DNA of 64,000 nucleotides from Bacteroidota bacterium (GTDB lineage: Bacteria > Bacteroidota > Bacteroidia > CAILMK01 > JACPUW01): assembly GCA_016192035.1 (NCBI GenBank), contig JACPUW010000041.1, positions 81,235 to 145,234 of the forward strand. The letters are read 5' to 3'. The position numbers were made by a program, and so were the translations under genes. A model generated the notes under the pieces. The model made no database searches. It saw only the letters and a program-made list of their open reading frames with translations, and was not told the DNA's origin. Shown one piece after another: positions 18,001 through 24,301 of this stretch (positions are counted from its first letter, which is position 1; the number at the start of each line of letters is the position of its first letter).

Positions 18001-18983
18001 TTGGTGTGTACGGCATTGTGATAAACCCTAAGGTTGTAACAAGCACTGGCCAGTATGCCGGCTTGGTAACTGGCATCGGCAAAGTCGCTGATTTCATTGT
18101 TCACGATCATTAAAGAGTCGGACCGGTTGTAGTAGTTGTGCAGGTATAGGTACATGCCAAACCTGCCCATATATAGTTTGGAATTGGTAATGGCGCCACC
18201 TGCACACTGATTGGTATAAATGCCATAGGCATAGTACAATATGGGGTCTTGAAACCTACAGTTGTTCAATCGGATATTTGAGGCATACACCGCGTAAAGC
18301 CCATACACATATTGGCCGGTGAACAATACGTTGTCGAAAGTGAAATTCTTGGAAAGCAAGCTGTTGTTGGTGCCATAAATGATGGTCCCAAAATAGCCGC
18401 CCTCAAGTATGCAGTTTCTTACCGTTACATCCTCACCATTGTCGCCCGCACTGTTATATACTGTTCCTGAAATGCTTATGGGTATGCAGTCGGCTCCAAC
18501 GCCCGAACGCGACGCCACCTCTACCACACAATTGAGCACTGAGATGTGGTGAGCCCCAGCGGTGATGTGTATGCCATAACCGTAGGTATTGTTCGTGCTC
18601 TGTATGGTCATTTCCTTAAACCCGAAATAGGCAGCGGCATTCACTTTCACCACTGATTCATACTGTGAACAGTTGTAATTCAGCAATACCTTGCTGGAAT
18701 CCTTGCCTTGGAAAGTAATCGTATTGGTGGCTGATGAACCCGATACATAGTTCAGGGTTATTTGTTCGGTGTAGGTGCCATTGGCCACATTGAATACCAC
18801 AGCACCGCTCACCCCCACGGAGTTGAGCTGGTTTACTGCTGCGGTGAATGTCTTGAAATTGGTGGTGCCACTGCCGTTGGGGTTAATGGTATAGTTGCCA
18901 GATAACTGGCCCAGGGCTGGAAGTGCAAGCAAGCTAAGAAGGGATAGGAGGCTAATGGGGGCAATTCGGGATTTCATGTTCAT
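6090..18983 (-). CDS. giant T9SS-exported surface protein: beta-helix blocks, ~31 PKD modules, sorting domain
   Basis: About 4,300 residues. The start is taken at the ATG ending at 18983 (or 18977), where a signal peptide (MNMKSRIAPISLLSLLSLL) follows a well-spaced promoter; the track start at 19058 lies upstream of it. Three N-terminal blocks each open with a GxYxIxxxGxGxFKTF-type strand, run as asparagine-rich parallel beta-helix repeats, and close with DIGAxEYY or DVGADEY, separated by CARDB-like linkers. Then come about 31 PKD modules (WxFGDGxxS, then PxHxYxxxGxYxVxL) and a type A T9SS C-terminal sorting domain starting LYPNPF. The likely role is adhesion or extracellular matrix. No catalytic residues are recognisable. 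It is monocistronic, with a divergent neighbour. Confidence 0.93.
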   Translation of the reverse strand: MNMKSRIAPISLLSLLSLLALPALGQLSGNYTINPNGSGTTNFKTFTAAVNQLNSVGVSGAVVFNVANGTYTEQITLNYVSGSSATNTITFQGKDSSKVLLNYNCSQYESVVKVNAAAYFGFKEMTIQSTNNTYGYGIHITAGAHHISVLNCVVEVASRSGVGADCIPISISGTVYNSAGDNGEDVTVRNCILEGGYFGTIIYGTNNSLLSKNFTFDNVLFTGQYVYGLYAVYASNIRLNNCRFQDPILYYAYGIYTNQCAGGAITNSKLYMGRFGMYLYLHNYYNRSDSLMIVNNEISDFADASYQAGILASACYNLRVYHNAVHTNGTVSDFAYSCMYFSEPSNHIVVNNNLKASGNNNVFYLGAGSLGNTLIDNNNYHAGTNGNLISWQGTTYNNLAQLKSAVSGQNQNSTNDNPGFAGKRNLVPKTPGLNNRARKGYASTDLAGNGRPKAPDTKPDIGAYEYYVAPVDMDIEGIPYPVTASIGNNFLGISLKNNGSQTFNDTIFVKYQIDNGSWVSDTAVISNLTIGSSTTLYFSKAWAVSASGSFSVCVEISPGLSGDPDSASVDKFCATKCVGRTGTFVIDPSGSGDYKTFKAAVSSLDCGIAGPIKFEVKPGVYKERIEIKEVLGSSATNTITFEGTDRDQVVLQYTGTSSLPSVVLMNDADYIIFKNISLKNDGNQVANGFWLRENCHDVRIENCAIYLDSVTANYATTGILVANSVSSSASTIPGNTSYGLSFKNNIIVGGSHGIRISGAGTNTPSANILVKGNTVRKYYYVGLDIAYLTESKLANNRVSSPRDYTAFGLAAYYCSKDTFDANYIEGGRYGIYLYLENYYYQNSFSLLSNNMITNMLDPNYQIGIYAYAGYNVNIFHNSVYTTNSYSNPYYATCNLYYCNNSQAKNNAFLSGEGVCFSKYYGNISAGAIDHNNYQASGAAKYYHDGLTFTDVATWKTVKTQFNQSSKEGDPNFNAIDDLHASGAQLNNAGVKSININWDFDGQARPFAPDKKVDIGADEYYVSPYDLDLIALDSPIVPLIGSNEVRTVLKNAGIKSLINDTAVLSYHIDGTLAVRDTIVIVSLLPGQTYLHTFSKPWTISVGKTYQLCAQLDTFYKPDPDSLTKQRKCKSMCPGAKGTYVIDKKGNGDFKSFRGALRSLGCGVSGPVTFLVKNGTYNERVSISEITGASSINTISFIGESQGNVRIHYTGRADSMSVIRLRGADHISFKNIIVKNFSNTYGRCARLSEQADYNTFTNCQFQLPLDALNGYCIPVYISDDGLPTVGNAGNNNLFENCLMRGGYYCARLDGIGASSLIYNNAFVGCQFYQGRVYGIYAIYQGGLRIEQCQFDSLRLEYYQLFIYLSSQTNLVSNVIKSGMEGVYMLYENYYFEEESSTIANNLISDQMTSSDNYGLDIYYSYNIKVLHNSLNMNKGNSGSVVRFRYGNGYDFRNNSLAKSTSADLFNSLTASFTALDFNNYYKGTSNNFVVYNGTTYGSLSSWKSGMNGINRDSKEGDPGYRSATDLTIAPTSKQLSNWGAATTGITTDYEGDIRNPLTPDVGADEYSDLYDLGVSAILSPSTGCERTSVEQVQILVKNLGNKTVPTGELIPVSYIIGSGTEVNDTFILSSALLSNATIAFTFATRANLTAYTAYQLKTWTDLPNDSTRNNDTAYATIHSYEFPQAAFSVSGACTGEDITFTDGSTITSSTISNWKWTFGNGKTSTLTNPKTQYSTSGVYSVKLVVTAASGCKDSTTTSITLNTKPLASLTVSKLCHGDSTTFTNTSSIATATGASFLWDFDNGSTSTRRHPKHTFAITGTYDVVLVSTSSEGCADTATSAVVISAQPTASFSSVFTCKGDSTHFTNTSTIPLGFTPSYAWSFGDGNTSTSTNPAYLYGAIGNYTVMLTASLTNGCSSQATRPQGVFSKPQPAFATANVCLGDSAVFTNSSVIQLDTIDTYTWTFGDGNGSSQAQPKYLYATSGTFQVKLVIESVKGCRDSLGKTVEVYDKPATSISVSTVCEGVVTTFDHSTSIASGSLTAYAWVFGDGFTSSAQSPTHLYDTANTYPVSFVVYSNNGCTDTALANAVVNVNPEVDFDVSNVCFGSTLYPVNNSSIKSGSISSYSWHFGDGNTSSAQHPFHKYLTKDTFDVRLIATSNLGCKDSMTIPVIVDSKLAPNYIVTEKCLGDSTLFQNTTNISCGSVTSYYWDFGDGNNSARENPRHKYASAGTYNVKLVVYQQGGVKDSITKQVVAHPYPSSNFTASNTCAGKQMSFTNNSSIGSGSISSYQWDFGDGNKSSQSAPSHTYATHGAYDVRLVSTSNFGCKDTLTKRLDIYELPKSSFSVSNACLGSSVSFSNNSSISSGSLSYAWSFGDGFSSTQTSPNYTYASAGTYTVTLTATSGSGCSSISSKQVTIHPRPVPGFSAANQCANVAISFNNSSTISSGTLSYLWRFGDKTNSTAVNPNHLYASPGSYSVTLVATSNKGCVDSAKKSVSALPTPIANFTVPSACGGTTVNYANGSSVPSGSMTHLWYFGDGKTSTLTSPTHIYSSTGTYTVKLVSTASSGCKDSVEKTVKVYDLPTASFTVSGKCLNDSILFTNNSSIASGLLTYKWSLGDGSTSTRKQISHLYSAIGTYPVKLVAYSSGGCNDSSTQSVSVYYSPSAAFSAPDACLGQGITFSNTSSIPSGSLSYLWDFDNGSASTLASPTHTYATTGSYDVLLIATSNNGCEERLTKTVEVHPNPVAGFTHAKTCLGDTTVFLNSSTIASGTLSYLWDFGDGNKTSSNNPSNTYSATGTYNISLTATSAQGCSDTESKKLYINPVSNTRFVADNTCEGQPMAFDNKTTLSSGSYVSTWKLGDGNTSVATDPIHRYINPGSYTVVLTTTTDSGCVSKYKVVRVVHHKPTAGFTSANTCLADSASFVDQSSVAAGKVMGHIWQFGDGFGHNTMNPKHLYQNFGTYLISQIVRTDSGCTDTATMNIQVYPMPQAGFTAGNVCFGDTLYPLNTSSIATGSIGGYAWDFGDGNSSTATSPFHYYMAKGKYDISLVATSDKGCRDTATTSITVDNVVVPGFTFSNVCVGSQVSFTNTTNASCGKVSSYQWSFGDGNISSQLSPSHLYTKAGSYNVQLVVTEKSGRKDTLIKTVVIYPNPQVAFAAHDTCAQSAVRVKNKSTITSGSIGNYTWHMGDGNKYSGLVPSHAYTSPGPYTIKLVATSNHGCTDSLEYTGLDIHYLPQVKFSYIADCEYNSVQFTNGSAITAGTLAYAWDLGDMTTSTSKAPTHSYPAGNYTVRLTATSNLGCVATISRGLWVSPAPIAKALADSVCQGLENQFTNLTSLASGSIASYDWAFGDGFTATQAQPTHTYNIAGFYKATLITVSDSGCRDTAYTSAGVWPRPTIDFDVSNICLGDDFTPTNRSAISTGSITGWKWDFGDGNQSTVKSPTHTYLAKGSYAVKLVATSDKSCADSSSKSILVDNVIRAGFAVSNVCLGDTARFTNTSSTSCGTVTGYVWDFGDGGTSTGQHPTYKYKTAGTYTVRLIVLQQGGNRDTFEQGLVVYPKPVTGFSATDGCQGTAVSFTNNSSISGGGPMNYVWSMGNGYKTTSSSPIYTYGAPATYRVVLQATSDKGCVDSTTKNLAQYAMPVAAFVADTVCEGTAVTFTNSTTIASGTISYLWSFGDGFSSTQTSPSYLYAQAGNYSVQLKATSDKGCADLAVHAIRVLDMPNASYAIYDTCATSQLRVNNLSTISSGSMTHFWDLGDGTKQIGAKPKHGYAAPGTYWVKLVSISDKGCADSSTLLATIFENPIAAIGYTASCPDQAVSFTHKSTPSGSIATVLWDFGLGNTSTANNPSHTYGNSGTATGWLKVSTSNNCWDTAKKVIQFESVPVASFSWPSISCQRDSVVFTNQTTLKQGTATYLWRFGSELTSTDMQGKYAFDSAGAYDVTLVATSNAGCMDSLTQTITLLDKPEPAFEFTGGCLGDTTYFEATSGPGALKGAKWRLGDGNTNNSLLGTKHLYASTGIYEVVYTTWNDNCADSAAKTIDLAVGPKNLDFEFANSCAREKVQFINLTSNGNLSYKWLFFDGSSSNLREPVKYYGKAGKFPIGFIAWEGDCVDSAYKVIEIYPYPDSSFGFIQQAGAKFRFIPKHLGDASYYWDFGDGNTSVLQEPRHTYSSNGTYLVKLTVLSENFCASVHERSVSVNVYTSLGQTAGAENMISLYPNPFDRAVRAALVMAQEGRVRMTVFNELGQQVGTAWEGNLLAGTHDIPLIDNAETLRAGMYFVQVEMGNQSSMLKLILAR
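6380..13950 (-). repeat. tandem PKD module array (~31 copies) inside the giant gene
   Basis: Counting WxFGDG-like turns by eye gives about 31 modules of roughly 80 residues. Most carry one Cys near the module start (CxGD/CxGT) and one before the second half (GCxD), consistent with one disulfide per module. Higher-order similarity is visible: the module type with TNTTNxSCG recurs at about 12.22-12.47, 9.53-9.78 and 8.28-8.53 kb, each preceded by a module of the VCFGxxxYPxN or ICLGDDFTPxN kind. Confidence 0.85.
14290..18890 (-). repeat. three homologous right-handed beta-helix blocks in the giant gene
   Basis: Each block opens with a similar segment (GNYTINPNGSG, GTFVIDPSGSG, GTYVIDKKGNG), then NGTYTEQI/PGVYKERI/NGTYNERV and a SSATNTITF-type strand. 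Irregular Asn-rich turns typical of pectate-lyase-like parallel beta-helices follow. Each ends in a DxGAxEY motif. Blocks span roughly 18.89-17.58, 17.23-15.92 and 15.59-14.29 kb, separated by CARDB-like linkers of about 110 residues. Confidence 0.75.
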
Positions 18984-18999
18984 GGGGTCTGTACCTGAG

Positions 19000-19007
19000 C
19001 AAAAGTA
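19000..19007 (-). promoter_or_regulatory. promoter of the giant T9SS protein gene
   Basis: On the minus strand TACTTTTG (-7, TAnnTTTG) is preceded by TTG (complement of 19025-19027) with 17 bases between, the Bacteroidota sigma-A arrangement. It lies 16 bases before the ATG at 18983, supporting that start. Confidence 0.6.
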
Positions 19008-19174
19008 GCCAATTTGTTTGGGTACAACTTGATGTACATCAAAGGCGCAGAAGCGCATGGTGTGATAATCAACCTATTGAATGATTGGCATTTATTGATT
19101 CTTTTAGGACAAGGGGTGTTCTTTTTGACAGGCCAAGTGCAGTTATTGGGCAAACCTTCACATGGCCGGGTAGA

Positions 19175-19182
19175 TATATTTG
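19175..19182 (+). promoter_or_regulatory. -7 promoter element for the exonuclease gene
   Basis: TATATTTG fits TAnnTTTG and ends 10 bases before the ATG at 19193, implying a nearly leaderless message. No -33 TTG at standard spacing is seen. It excludes the longer track start at 19085. Confidence 0.45.
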
Positions 19183-19192
19183 CCCATCTCAT

Positions 19193-20560
19193 ATGGGCAA
19201 TACCTTTTGTGTAGTAGATATTGAGGCCACCGGGGGCAACCAAAAGCAGGGCCGAATCATGGAGGTGGGCATAGTGAAGGTGCGCCATGGGCAGATAGTG
19301 GATGAAATGTCCACATTGATCAATCCGGGCAAGCCCATAGACAAATTTGTGTCAAAGCTCACAGGTATCACCGACCATGAGGTACGACAGGCACCCGTTT
19401 TTGCCGAAGCGGCACCAAGGATTTTGGAGTTTTTGGGCGATGGCACCTTTGTGGGCCACAACGCCGCATTTGACTACAGCTATTTGCGCTTGGAATTGCA
19501 CCGGGCCGGGTTTGAATACCAGGCCGACCAAATTTGTACCATTGACCTGAGCAAAAAGCTGTTTCCCAACGAACTGTCATACAGTTTGGGAAAGCTGTGC
19601 AGGTCATTGGGGCTTGACGTATCGCTGCGCCACCGAGCCCTGGGCGATGCGCGGTGTACTTCATTGCTTTTTTTGAGGCTACTCGATCAAGTAGATGCCG
19701 GGACTGCCATTCAATCGGTCATAAGGCGTAGGCATGCCAAGGGAATAGTGGGGGCAACAATCATTTCAGCTCAAAATGGAGAATCGACAGATGAATTGCC
19801 CGATGACCCAGGGATACTACGGGTAATGAACGACCAACAACAAGTGCTCTATGCCGGGCGTGGGGACTCTATCCGGATCACGGCCAATAGATTTAGGGCC
19901 TTGATGTCCAAAAGTCCCCGATTTGAGCCTTACCGCAACCAATTGGCGACTTTCAACTATGAACTTACCGGGAATGCGCTCTTGGCCGAATTGAAATTCT
20001 ATGATTTGGTGTATAACCAAAGGCCCGTACTCAACCTGCATTTGTCGCAGCTCGAATACAGGTACTGCCTGGGCATCTATTTTAGAGATGACCAACCCCT
20101 ACTGGCCATTGGCCGAGGTACAGTGAAACCGGCGGTGGCTATTGCGTATTTTAAGGATTTCAAATCAGGTGAAAGGCTGCTCAATAAACTGATAACCAAG
20201 TATAAGCTAGGTGCTCATGAGGTGATTGCCACACTGTATAGGCCCAGGTGGGGGGGCAATCGTTCCGGAAAGCACCTGCGTGACTTGCTACACGAGGGGC
20301 TTTGGCATGACGTAGCCCAAGAAGCAGACACCCACCAACCCAAGGGTTGCTATATGGGGCTTGGGCCCAAGCCAAATGAACGCGTGTTGTTCATGCTGTC
20401 AAACAAAACCCTTGATGGTATAGCAATGGTGGACAAGGATATGCCACAAGACCTGGAGGAGGCAATGAGTGGAAAATTGCAGGCAACCCACCTGGCCGAC
20501 GCAGCTAAGATTTGTTGGTATTTTATAGCCAATACCAACCACTACCAAAAACTGGTGTAA
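19193..20560 (+). CDS. DnaQ-like 3'-5' exonuclease with GIY-YIG nuclease region
   Basis: The N-terminal ~165 residues form a DEDDh exonuclease domain: VVDIEATGG (DxE) at the start, HNAAFDYSYL in the middle and HRALGDARC (HxxxD) at its end. A second region beginning GILRVMNDQQQVLYAGRGD resembles a GIY-YIG (UvrC N-domain) fold, with a diverged YIG element. This two-part architecture recurs in Bacteroidota as a standalone protein thought to act in DNA repair or proofreading; its precise role is not established. The start at 19193 is set by the promoter box and by the exonuclease motif beginning at once. It diverges from the giant gene and lies 58 bases before the carotenoid gene. Confidence 0.88.
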   Translation: MGNTFCVVDIEATGGNQKQGRIMEVGIVKVRHGQIVDEMSTLINPGKPIDKFVSKLTGITDHEVRQAPVFAEAAPRILEFLGDGTFVGHNAAFDYSYLRLELHRAGFEYQADQICTIDLSKKLFPNELSYSLGKLCRSLGLDVSLRHRALGDARCTSLLFLRLLDQVDAGTAIQSVIRRRHAKGIVGATIISAQNGESTDELPDDPGILRVMNDQQQVLYAGRGDSIRITANRFRALMSKSPRFEPYRNQLATFNYELTGNALLAELKFYDLVYNQRPVLNLHLSQLEYRYCLGIYFRDDQPLLAIGRGTVKPAVAIAYFKDFKSGERLLNKLITKYKLGAHEVIATLYRPRWGGNRSGKHLRDLLHEGLWHDVAQEADTHQPKGCYMGLGPKPNERVLFMLSNKTLDGIAMVDKDMPQDLEEAMSGKLQATHLADAAKICWYFIANTNHYQKLV

Positions 20561-20618
20561 CATTGAAAAGATCCGAATGGCATAAACAATTGCCCGATTT
20601 GCGGGTTTTAAGCCGTTC

Positions 20619-21263
20619 ATGATAGCAATAAACCATATAGACCCCTGGGTGAAAAGGGTATTCTTTGTGGTACAGGCAGTGGGATTTGTAGGCATACTTT
20701 CTACCGGGTGGCATGGGCTAACCTTGTCGCTCACGCCTGTCAATCTATTGTTTGTGAGCGTGGTACTGCTTTGGTTTCACAGGGGCTGGCACCTGGGTGA
20801 AGCTGTATGGATGTTGGCCACCTTTGCGCTGGGCTACTTGGTAGAGGTACTCGGCGTACACACAGGTTGGGTATTTGGCCAATATGATTATGGCCAAACC
20901 CTAGGGCCACAGATAGCCAAAGTGCCACTGGCCATGGGGCTCAACTGGTTTATTATGTGTTATGTATCCACCCGTTTTGCCGCTCATTTGGGCTTAAACG
21001 CCTGGAAGGGTGCTGTGTTGTCGGCAGCCATGATGGTAGCAATAGACATACTAATGGAGCCAGTGGCCATGGCATTGGATTTTTGGCATTGGGAAAACGG
21101 CCAAATTCCTTATCAAAACTACCTGGCGTGGTTTGTAGTGTCGTTCGGTATCAACTATTGGTGGTTTGGGTTATCAAACAAGGGATTAAACAATTTTTCC
21201 CATTGGGTGTTGGGTTACCTGGCCTTGTTTTTCGCGGTTATGCACATGGCCTTTGCGGCCTGA
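20619..21263 (+). CDS. carotenoid biosynthesis membrane protein, CruF-like (DUF422)
   Basis: A 214-residue polytopic membrane protein with about seven hydrophobic segments. The stretches HTGWVFGQYDYG and DILMEPVAMALDFW are characteristic of the CruF/DUF422 carotenoid hydratase family, which adds water across the 1',2' double bond of acyclic carotenoid ends (for example in myxol- or bacterioruberin-type pathways). The exact substrate here is unknown because no crtI, crtB or crtY gene lies in the window. It is 29 bases upstream of a B12-dependent light-sensing regulator in the same orientation, which fits light-controlled pigment synthesis. Confidence 0.85.
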   Translation: MIAINHIDPWVKRVFFVVQAVGFVGILSTGWHGLTLSLTPVNLLFVSVVLLWFHRGWHLGEAVWMLATFALGYLVEVLGVHTGWVFGQYDYGQTLGPQIAKVPLAMGLNWFIMCYVSTRFAAHLGLNAWKGAVLSAAMMVAIDILMEPVAMALDFWHWENGQIPYQNYLAWFVVSFGINYWWFGLSNKGLNNFSHWVLGYLALFFAVMHMAFAA

Positions 21264-21292
21264 CAAGCCAAAGTATCTAACCTTTAGCAAAC

Positions 21293-22237
21293 GTGAGCAA
21301 AGACAAACAAAACGGTATTTTTTCAATTAAGGACCTAGAACGCCTAACCGGTATCAAAGCGCACACACTCAGGATATGGGAGCAGCGGTACCACATCATA
21401 GAACCCAAGCGTACCGATACCAATATCAGGTTTTATGACGACCAAGACCTGAGGTATGTGCTGAATATAGCCATGCTCAACGGCCATGGCATGCGCATAT
21501 CAAAAATTGCGGAGCTGAGCAGGCAAGAAATCAATACACGGGTACTCACTGTGGCCGAACGGTCGCAAGTGGATAGCGATATGCTTAACGCGCTCACTAT
21601 CACTATGCTTGACCTTGATGAAGATCGATTTGAGCGCATACTGAGCAATGTGGTGATTAAGTTGGGATTTGCCCATGCTGTGACCAAGGTGATATATCCG
21701 TTTATGTACCGGGTGGGCATACTCTGGCAAACGGGCAGCATAGTACCGGCGCAGGAGCACTTTATTTCAAATTTGGTACGGCATAAACTTATAGTGGCGT
21801 CTGATAGCATGATGCCCAAAAAGATAGCCAACCCAAAAAAGTTTGTGCTTTTCTTGCCCGAAGGCGAACTTCACGAAATAGGCTTGCTATTTGCCAACTA
21901 CTTGTTTAAGGTGAACGGACACAAGACCATATATCTGGGGCAAACAGTGCCGTTTGAAGATCTCGATATCATTTCAGATGTATATCATCCTGATTTTCTG
22001 TTTACCGTGCTAACCTATGAAACAGGCTTGGATGAGGTGAAGGCATATATTGAAGCACTCAGCAAGCGGTTTTCTTCCAAAACCATATTAATTGCAGGCA
22101 CCAGGGTAGAAGAGTCGCAAGTAAAAGCCACCTGGGGCAATGTGGTTTTTGTAAACGATTTAGCTGATATGGAGCGGTTTATAGGGCATTTGCAAAAAGT
22201 GGAGGTCCCTTTAATTCCTGCTGATATACCCCAATGA
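21293..22237 (+). CDS. CarH/LitR-type MerR regulator with B12 photosensor domain
   Basis: 314 residues, GTG start. Residues ~9-80 are a MerR winged helix (IKDLERLTGIKAHTLRIWEQRY). Residues ~90-170 form a helical domain with W145-x9-E155-H156, the Wx9EH signature that caps adenosylcobalamin in CarH. Residues ~183-300 are a B12-binding Rossmann domain with E192-L-H194-E-I-G197, matching the ExHxxG base-off motif. CarH-type proteins bind DNA as AdoCbl-loaded tetramers in the dark and release it when light breaks the Co-C bond, usually derepressing carotenoid genes. The position directly after the CruF-like gene supports that role. The residue after W145 is Gln, where Thermus CarH has His as I recall, so the photochemistry may differ. 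Confidence 0.9.
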   Translation: MSKDKQNGIFSIKDLERLTGIKAHTLRIWEQRYHIIEPKRTDTNIRFYDDQDLRYVLNIAMLNGHGMRISKIAELSRQEINTRVLTVAERSQVDSDMLNALTITMLDLDEDRFERILSNVVIKLGFAHAVTKVIYPFMYRVGILWQTGSIVPAQEHFISNLVRHKLIVASDSMMPKKIANPKKFVLFLPEGELHEIGLLFANYLFKVNGHKTIYLGQTVPFEDLDIISDVYHPDFLFTVLTYETGLDEVKAYIEALSKRFSSKTILIAGTRVEESQVKATWGNVVFVNDLADMERFIGHLQKVEVPLIPADIPQ

Positions 22238-22354
22238 GCCGGCTGGCATACCTCACCATGGAGAAGGCCGGTGCCATTTTTTTGGTACAACTATTAAGGA
22301 TTGGGGGCAGGTGTAGCCTTTTGTTAAACCGAACCGCAATTTGGGTGACCTACC

Positions 22355-22362
22355 TACTTTTG
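22355..22362 (+). promoter_or_regulatory. -7 promoter element for the aminotransferase/omega-amidase pair
   Basis: TACTTTTG fits TAnnTTTG and ends 20 bases before the ATG at 22383. The track start at 22341 is upstream of it and therefore unlikely. No -33 TTG at standard spacing is visible. Confidence 0.42.
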
Positions 22363-22382
22363 GCCAAAATATCGGGCCACTT

Positions 22383-23537
22383 ATGACCTTTAGCGGCAAC
22401 ATAGCCTCCAAACTTCCCGCCACGGAAACCACCATTTTCACCATAATGAGCCGCCTGGCCGCCGAGCACCAGGCCATCAACCTTTCACAGGGCTTTCCTG
22501 ATTTTTCTTGCCAACCGGCACTTAGTGCACTGGTGGCGCACTTCATGTCACTGGGGTATAACCAGTATGCCCCCATGCCAGGGGTAGCCTACCTGAGAGA
22601 GCAGGTGTCTGCCATGCGCAAGGAAATACATGGGGTAGAGTACAATCCTGAAACGGAAATCACCATCACAGCAGGGGCAACCCAAGGCATTTATATAGCG
22701 CTGTCGGCTTTTCTACATGAAAATGACGAGGTCATCATCATAGAACCGGCCTATGATTCCTATTTGCCTGGTATATTGATCAATAAGGCAAAGCCGGTGT
22801 ATTACCAAATGCTGGCACCTGACTATACCATAGACTGGAAACAGGTGATGAAACTCATAACCCAGCGCACCCGGATGATCATTATCAACACCCCGCACAA
22901 TCCCACAGGAACCCTGCTTACTTCAGGTGATATGCAGCAGCTGGAGCGCATGCTCAAGGATACCGATATACTGGTGCTCAGCGACGAAGTGTATGAGCAC
23001 ATTACCTATGATGGACAGGTACACGAATCGGCCAGCCGCTACACCGATTTGCGAAGCCGCAGCATAGTGGTTTCATCATTTGGCAAGACCCTGCACACTA
23101 CAGGGTGGAAGGTGGGCTACGTACTGGCTCCTGAAAATCTTAGCAATGAGTTCAGAAAGGTATTTCAGTATGCCCAGTTTAGTGTGTCAACACCCATGCA
23201 GTGGGCCATTGCCCAGTTTCTTGAAGACCCGGCCCAATATAAAGGGCTGAGTGCCTTCTATGAAGCGAAAAGGGATTTGTTCAACAGTTATTTGACCCGC
23301 TCCAGGTTTAAGCCCATCCCTTCACGCGGTACCTATTTTGTGTGTGCCGATTATTCCGGCATTTCCCGCATGAGCGACAGAAAGTTCGTGGAAAGGCTCA
23401 CCAAGGACCACAAGGTAGCAGCTATACCCGTTTCGGCATTTTACAAGAACAAGCACGACCAAAAGGTTATCCGTTTTTGTTTTGCCAAGAGTGAGGAAAC
23501 GCTACATAAAGCGGGAGAAATACTATGCGCGATATAA
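22383..23537 (+). CDS. methionine aminotransferase (YbdL-like, PLP fold type I)
   Basis: 384 residues, class I/II aminotransferase. The N terminus SKLPATETTIFTIMSRLA followed by INLSQGFPDF is typical of the YbdL/kynurenine aminotransferase branch. NTPHNPTG and SDEVYEH bind the cofactor, and the PLP lysine lies in SSFGKTLHTTGWK. It should transfer the amino group between methionine (or glutamine) and 2-oxo acids, including 4-methylthio-2-oxobutanoate in methionine salvage. It overlaps the following nitrilase-family gene by 13 bases, and this pair is a known YbdL/YafV arrangement. The start was moved to 22383 on promoter and family grounds. Confidence 0.9.
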   Translation: MTFSGNIASKLPATETTIFTIMSRLAAEHQAINLSQGFPDFSCQPALSALVAHFMSLGYNQYAPMPGVAYLREQVSAMRKEIHGVEYNPETEITITAGATQGIYIALSAFLHENDEVIIIEPAYDSYLPGILINKAKPVYYQMLAPDYTIDWKQVMKLITQRTRMIIINTPHNPTGTLLTSGDMQQLERMLKDTDILVLSDEVYEHITYDGQVHESASRYTDLRSRSIVVSSFGKTLHTTGWKVGYVLAPENLSNEFRKVFQYAQFSVSTPMQWAIAQFLEDPAQYKGLSAFYEAKRDLFNSYLTRSRFKPIPSRGTYFVCADYSGISRMSDRKFVERLTKDHKVAAIPVSAFYKNKHDQKVIRFCFAKSEETLHKAGEILCAI

Positions 23538-24301
23538 AGATTGCTGCCGTTCAGTACGATATTGCTTGGAAGGACAAGGTGTTCAATAAGAGCTACCTCC
23601 AGGATATTTTCCAGTCTTTGGAACACAAAGGGTACCATCTGGTAATCCTTCCCGAGATGTTTGCTACAGGCTTTTGTTTTGATTTGTCGCTGGCAGAGGA
23701 TTTTAGCGACAGCCCCACCATAGCATGGATGAAAGAGTGGGCAGGCAAAATTGGTGCGCACCTGGTTGGAAGCGTTATGGTGAGGCAGGATGGGGCTTTT
23801 TACAACCGTTTGGTTTGGGTGGACGAAAAAGGGGGGGTACAATACTATGATAAGCGCCATCTTTTTAGCTTGTCGGCCGAGCCTGAACATTTTACCCCTG
23901 GCAAAGAGAAACTGGTTGTGCAGCTCAATGATTGGCGCATCTGCCCTATGATTTGCTATGACTTGCGGTTTCCGGTATGGATACGAAATAGGGAAAACTA
24001 TGATCTACTGATTTTTATAGCCAATTGGCCTGAGCGGCGCATCAATCACTGGGAATGCCTGCTAAAAGCCAGGGCTATAGAAAACCAGTGCTATGTGGTG
24101 GGGGCCAATCGAGTAGGCTTTGATGGTGAGGGGGTATATCACGATGGGCGGAGCGCAGTAATCGACCCCTGGGGCAATACGCTGGTCCAGGCCGCCCACA
24201 GTGCCCACGTGCTGGAACAAACCTTAGACCTGGGAATAGTAGAGAGGGCCAGGGCACAACTGCCTTTTTTGCGCGATATGGACAGGTTTGAGATGGAATA
24301 A
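23525..24301 (+). CDS. omega-amidase / nitrilase-family hydrolase (YafV-like)
   Basis: 258 residues with the full nitrilase triad: Glu44 (ILPEMFATGF), Lys110 (YYDKRHLF) and Cys144 (ICYDLRFP). YafV/Nit2-type enzymes hydrolyse 2-oxoglutaramate and similar omega-amides, the waste products of glutamine-dependent transamination, pulling the coupled aminotransferase forward. It is translationally coupled to the aminotransferase by a 13-base overlap, which strongly suggests they work together. It is the last core gene before the AT-rich accessory patch. Confidence 0.92.
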   Translation: MRDIKIAAVQYDIAWKDKVFNKSYLQDIFQSLEHKGYHLVILPEMFATGFCFDLSLAEDFSDSPTIAWMKEWAGKIGAHLVGSVMVRQDGAFYNRLVWVDEKGGVQYYDKRHLFSLSAEPEHFTPGKEKLVVQLNDWRICPMICYDLRFPVWIRNRENYDLLIFIANWPERRINHWECLLKARAIENQCYVVGANRVGFDGEGVYHDGRSAVIDPWGNTLVQAAHSAHVLEQTLDLGIVERARAQLPFLRDMDRFEME

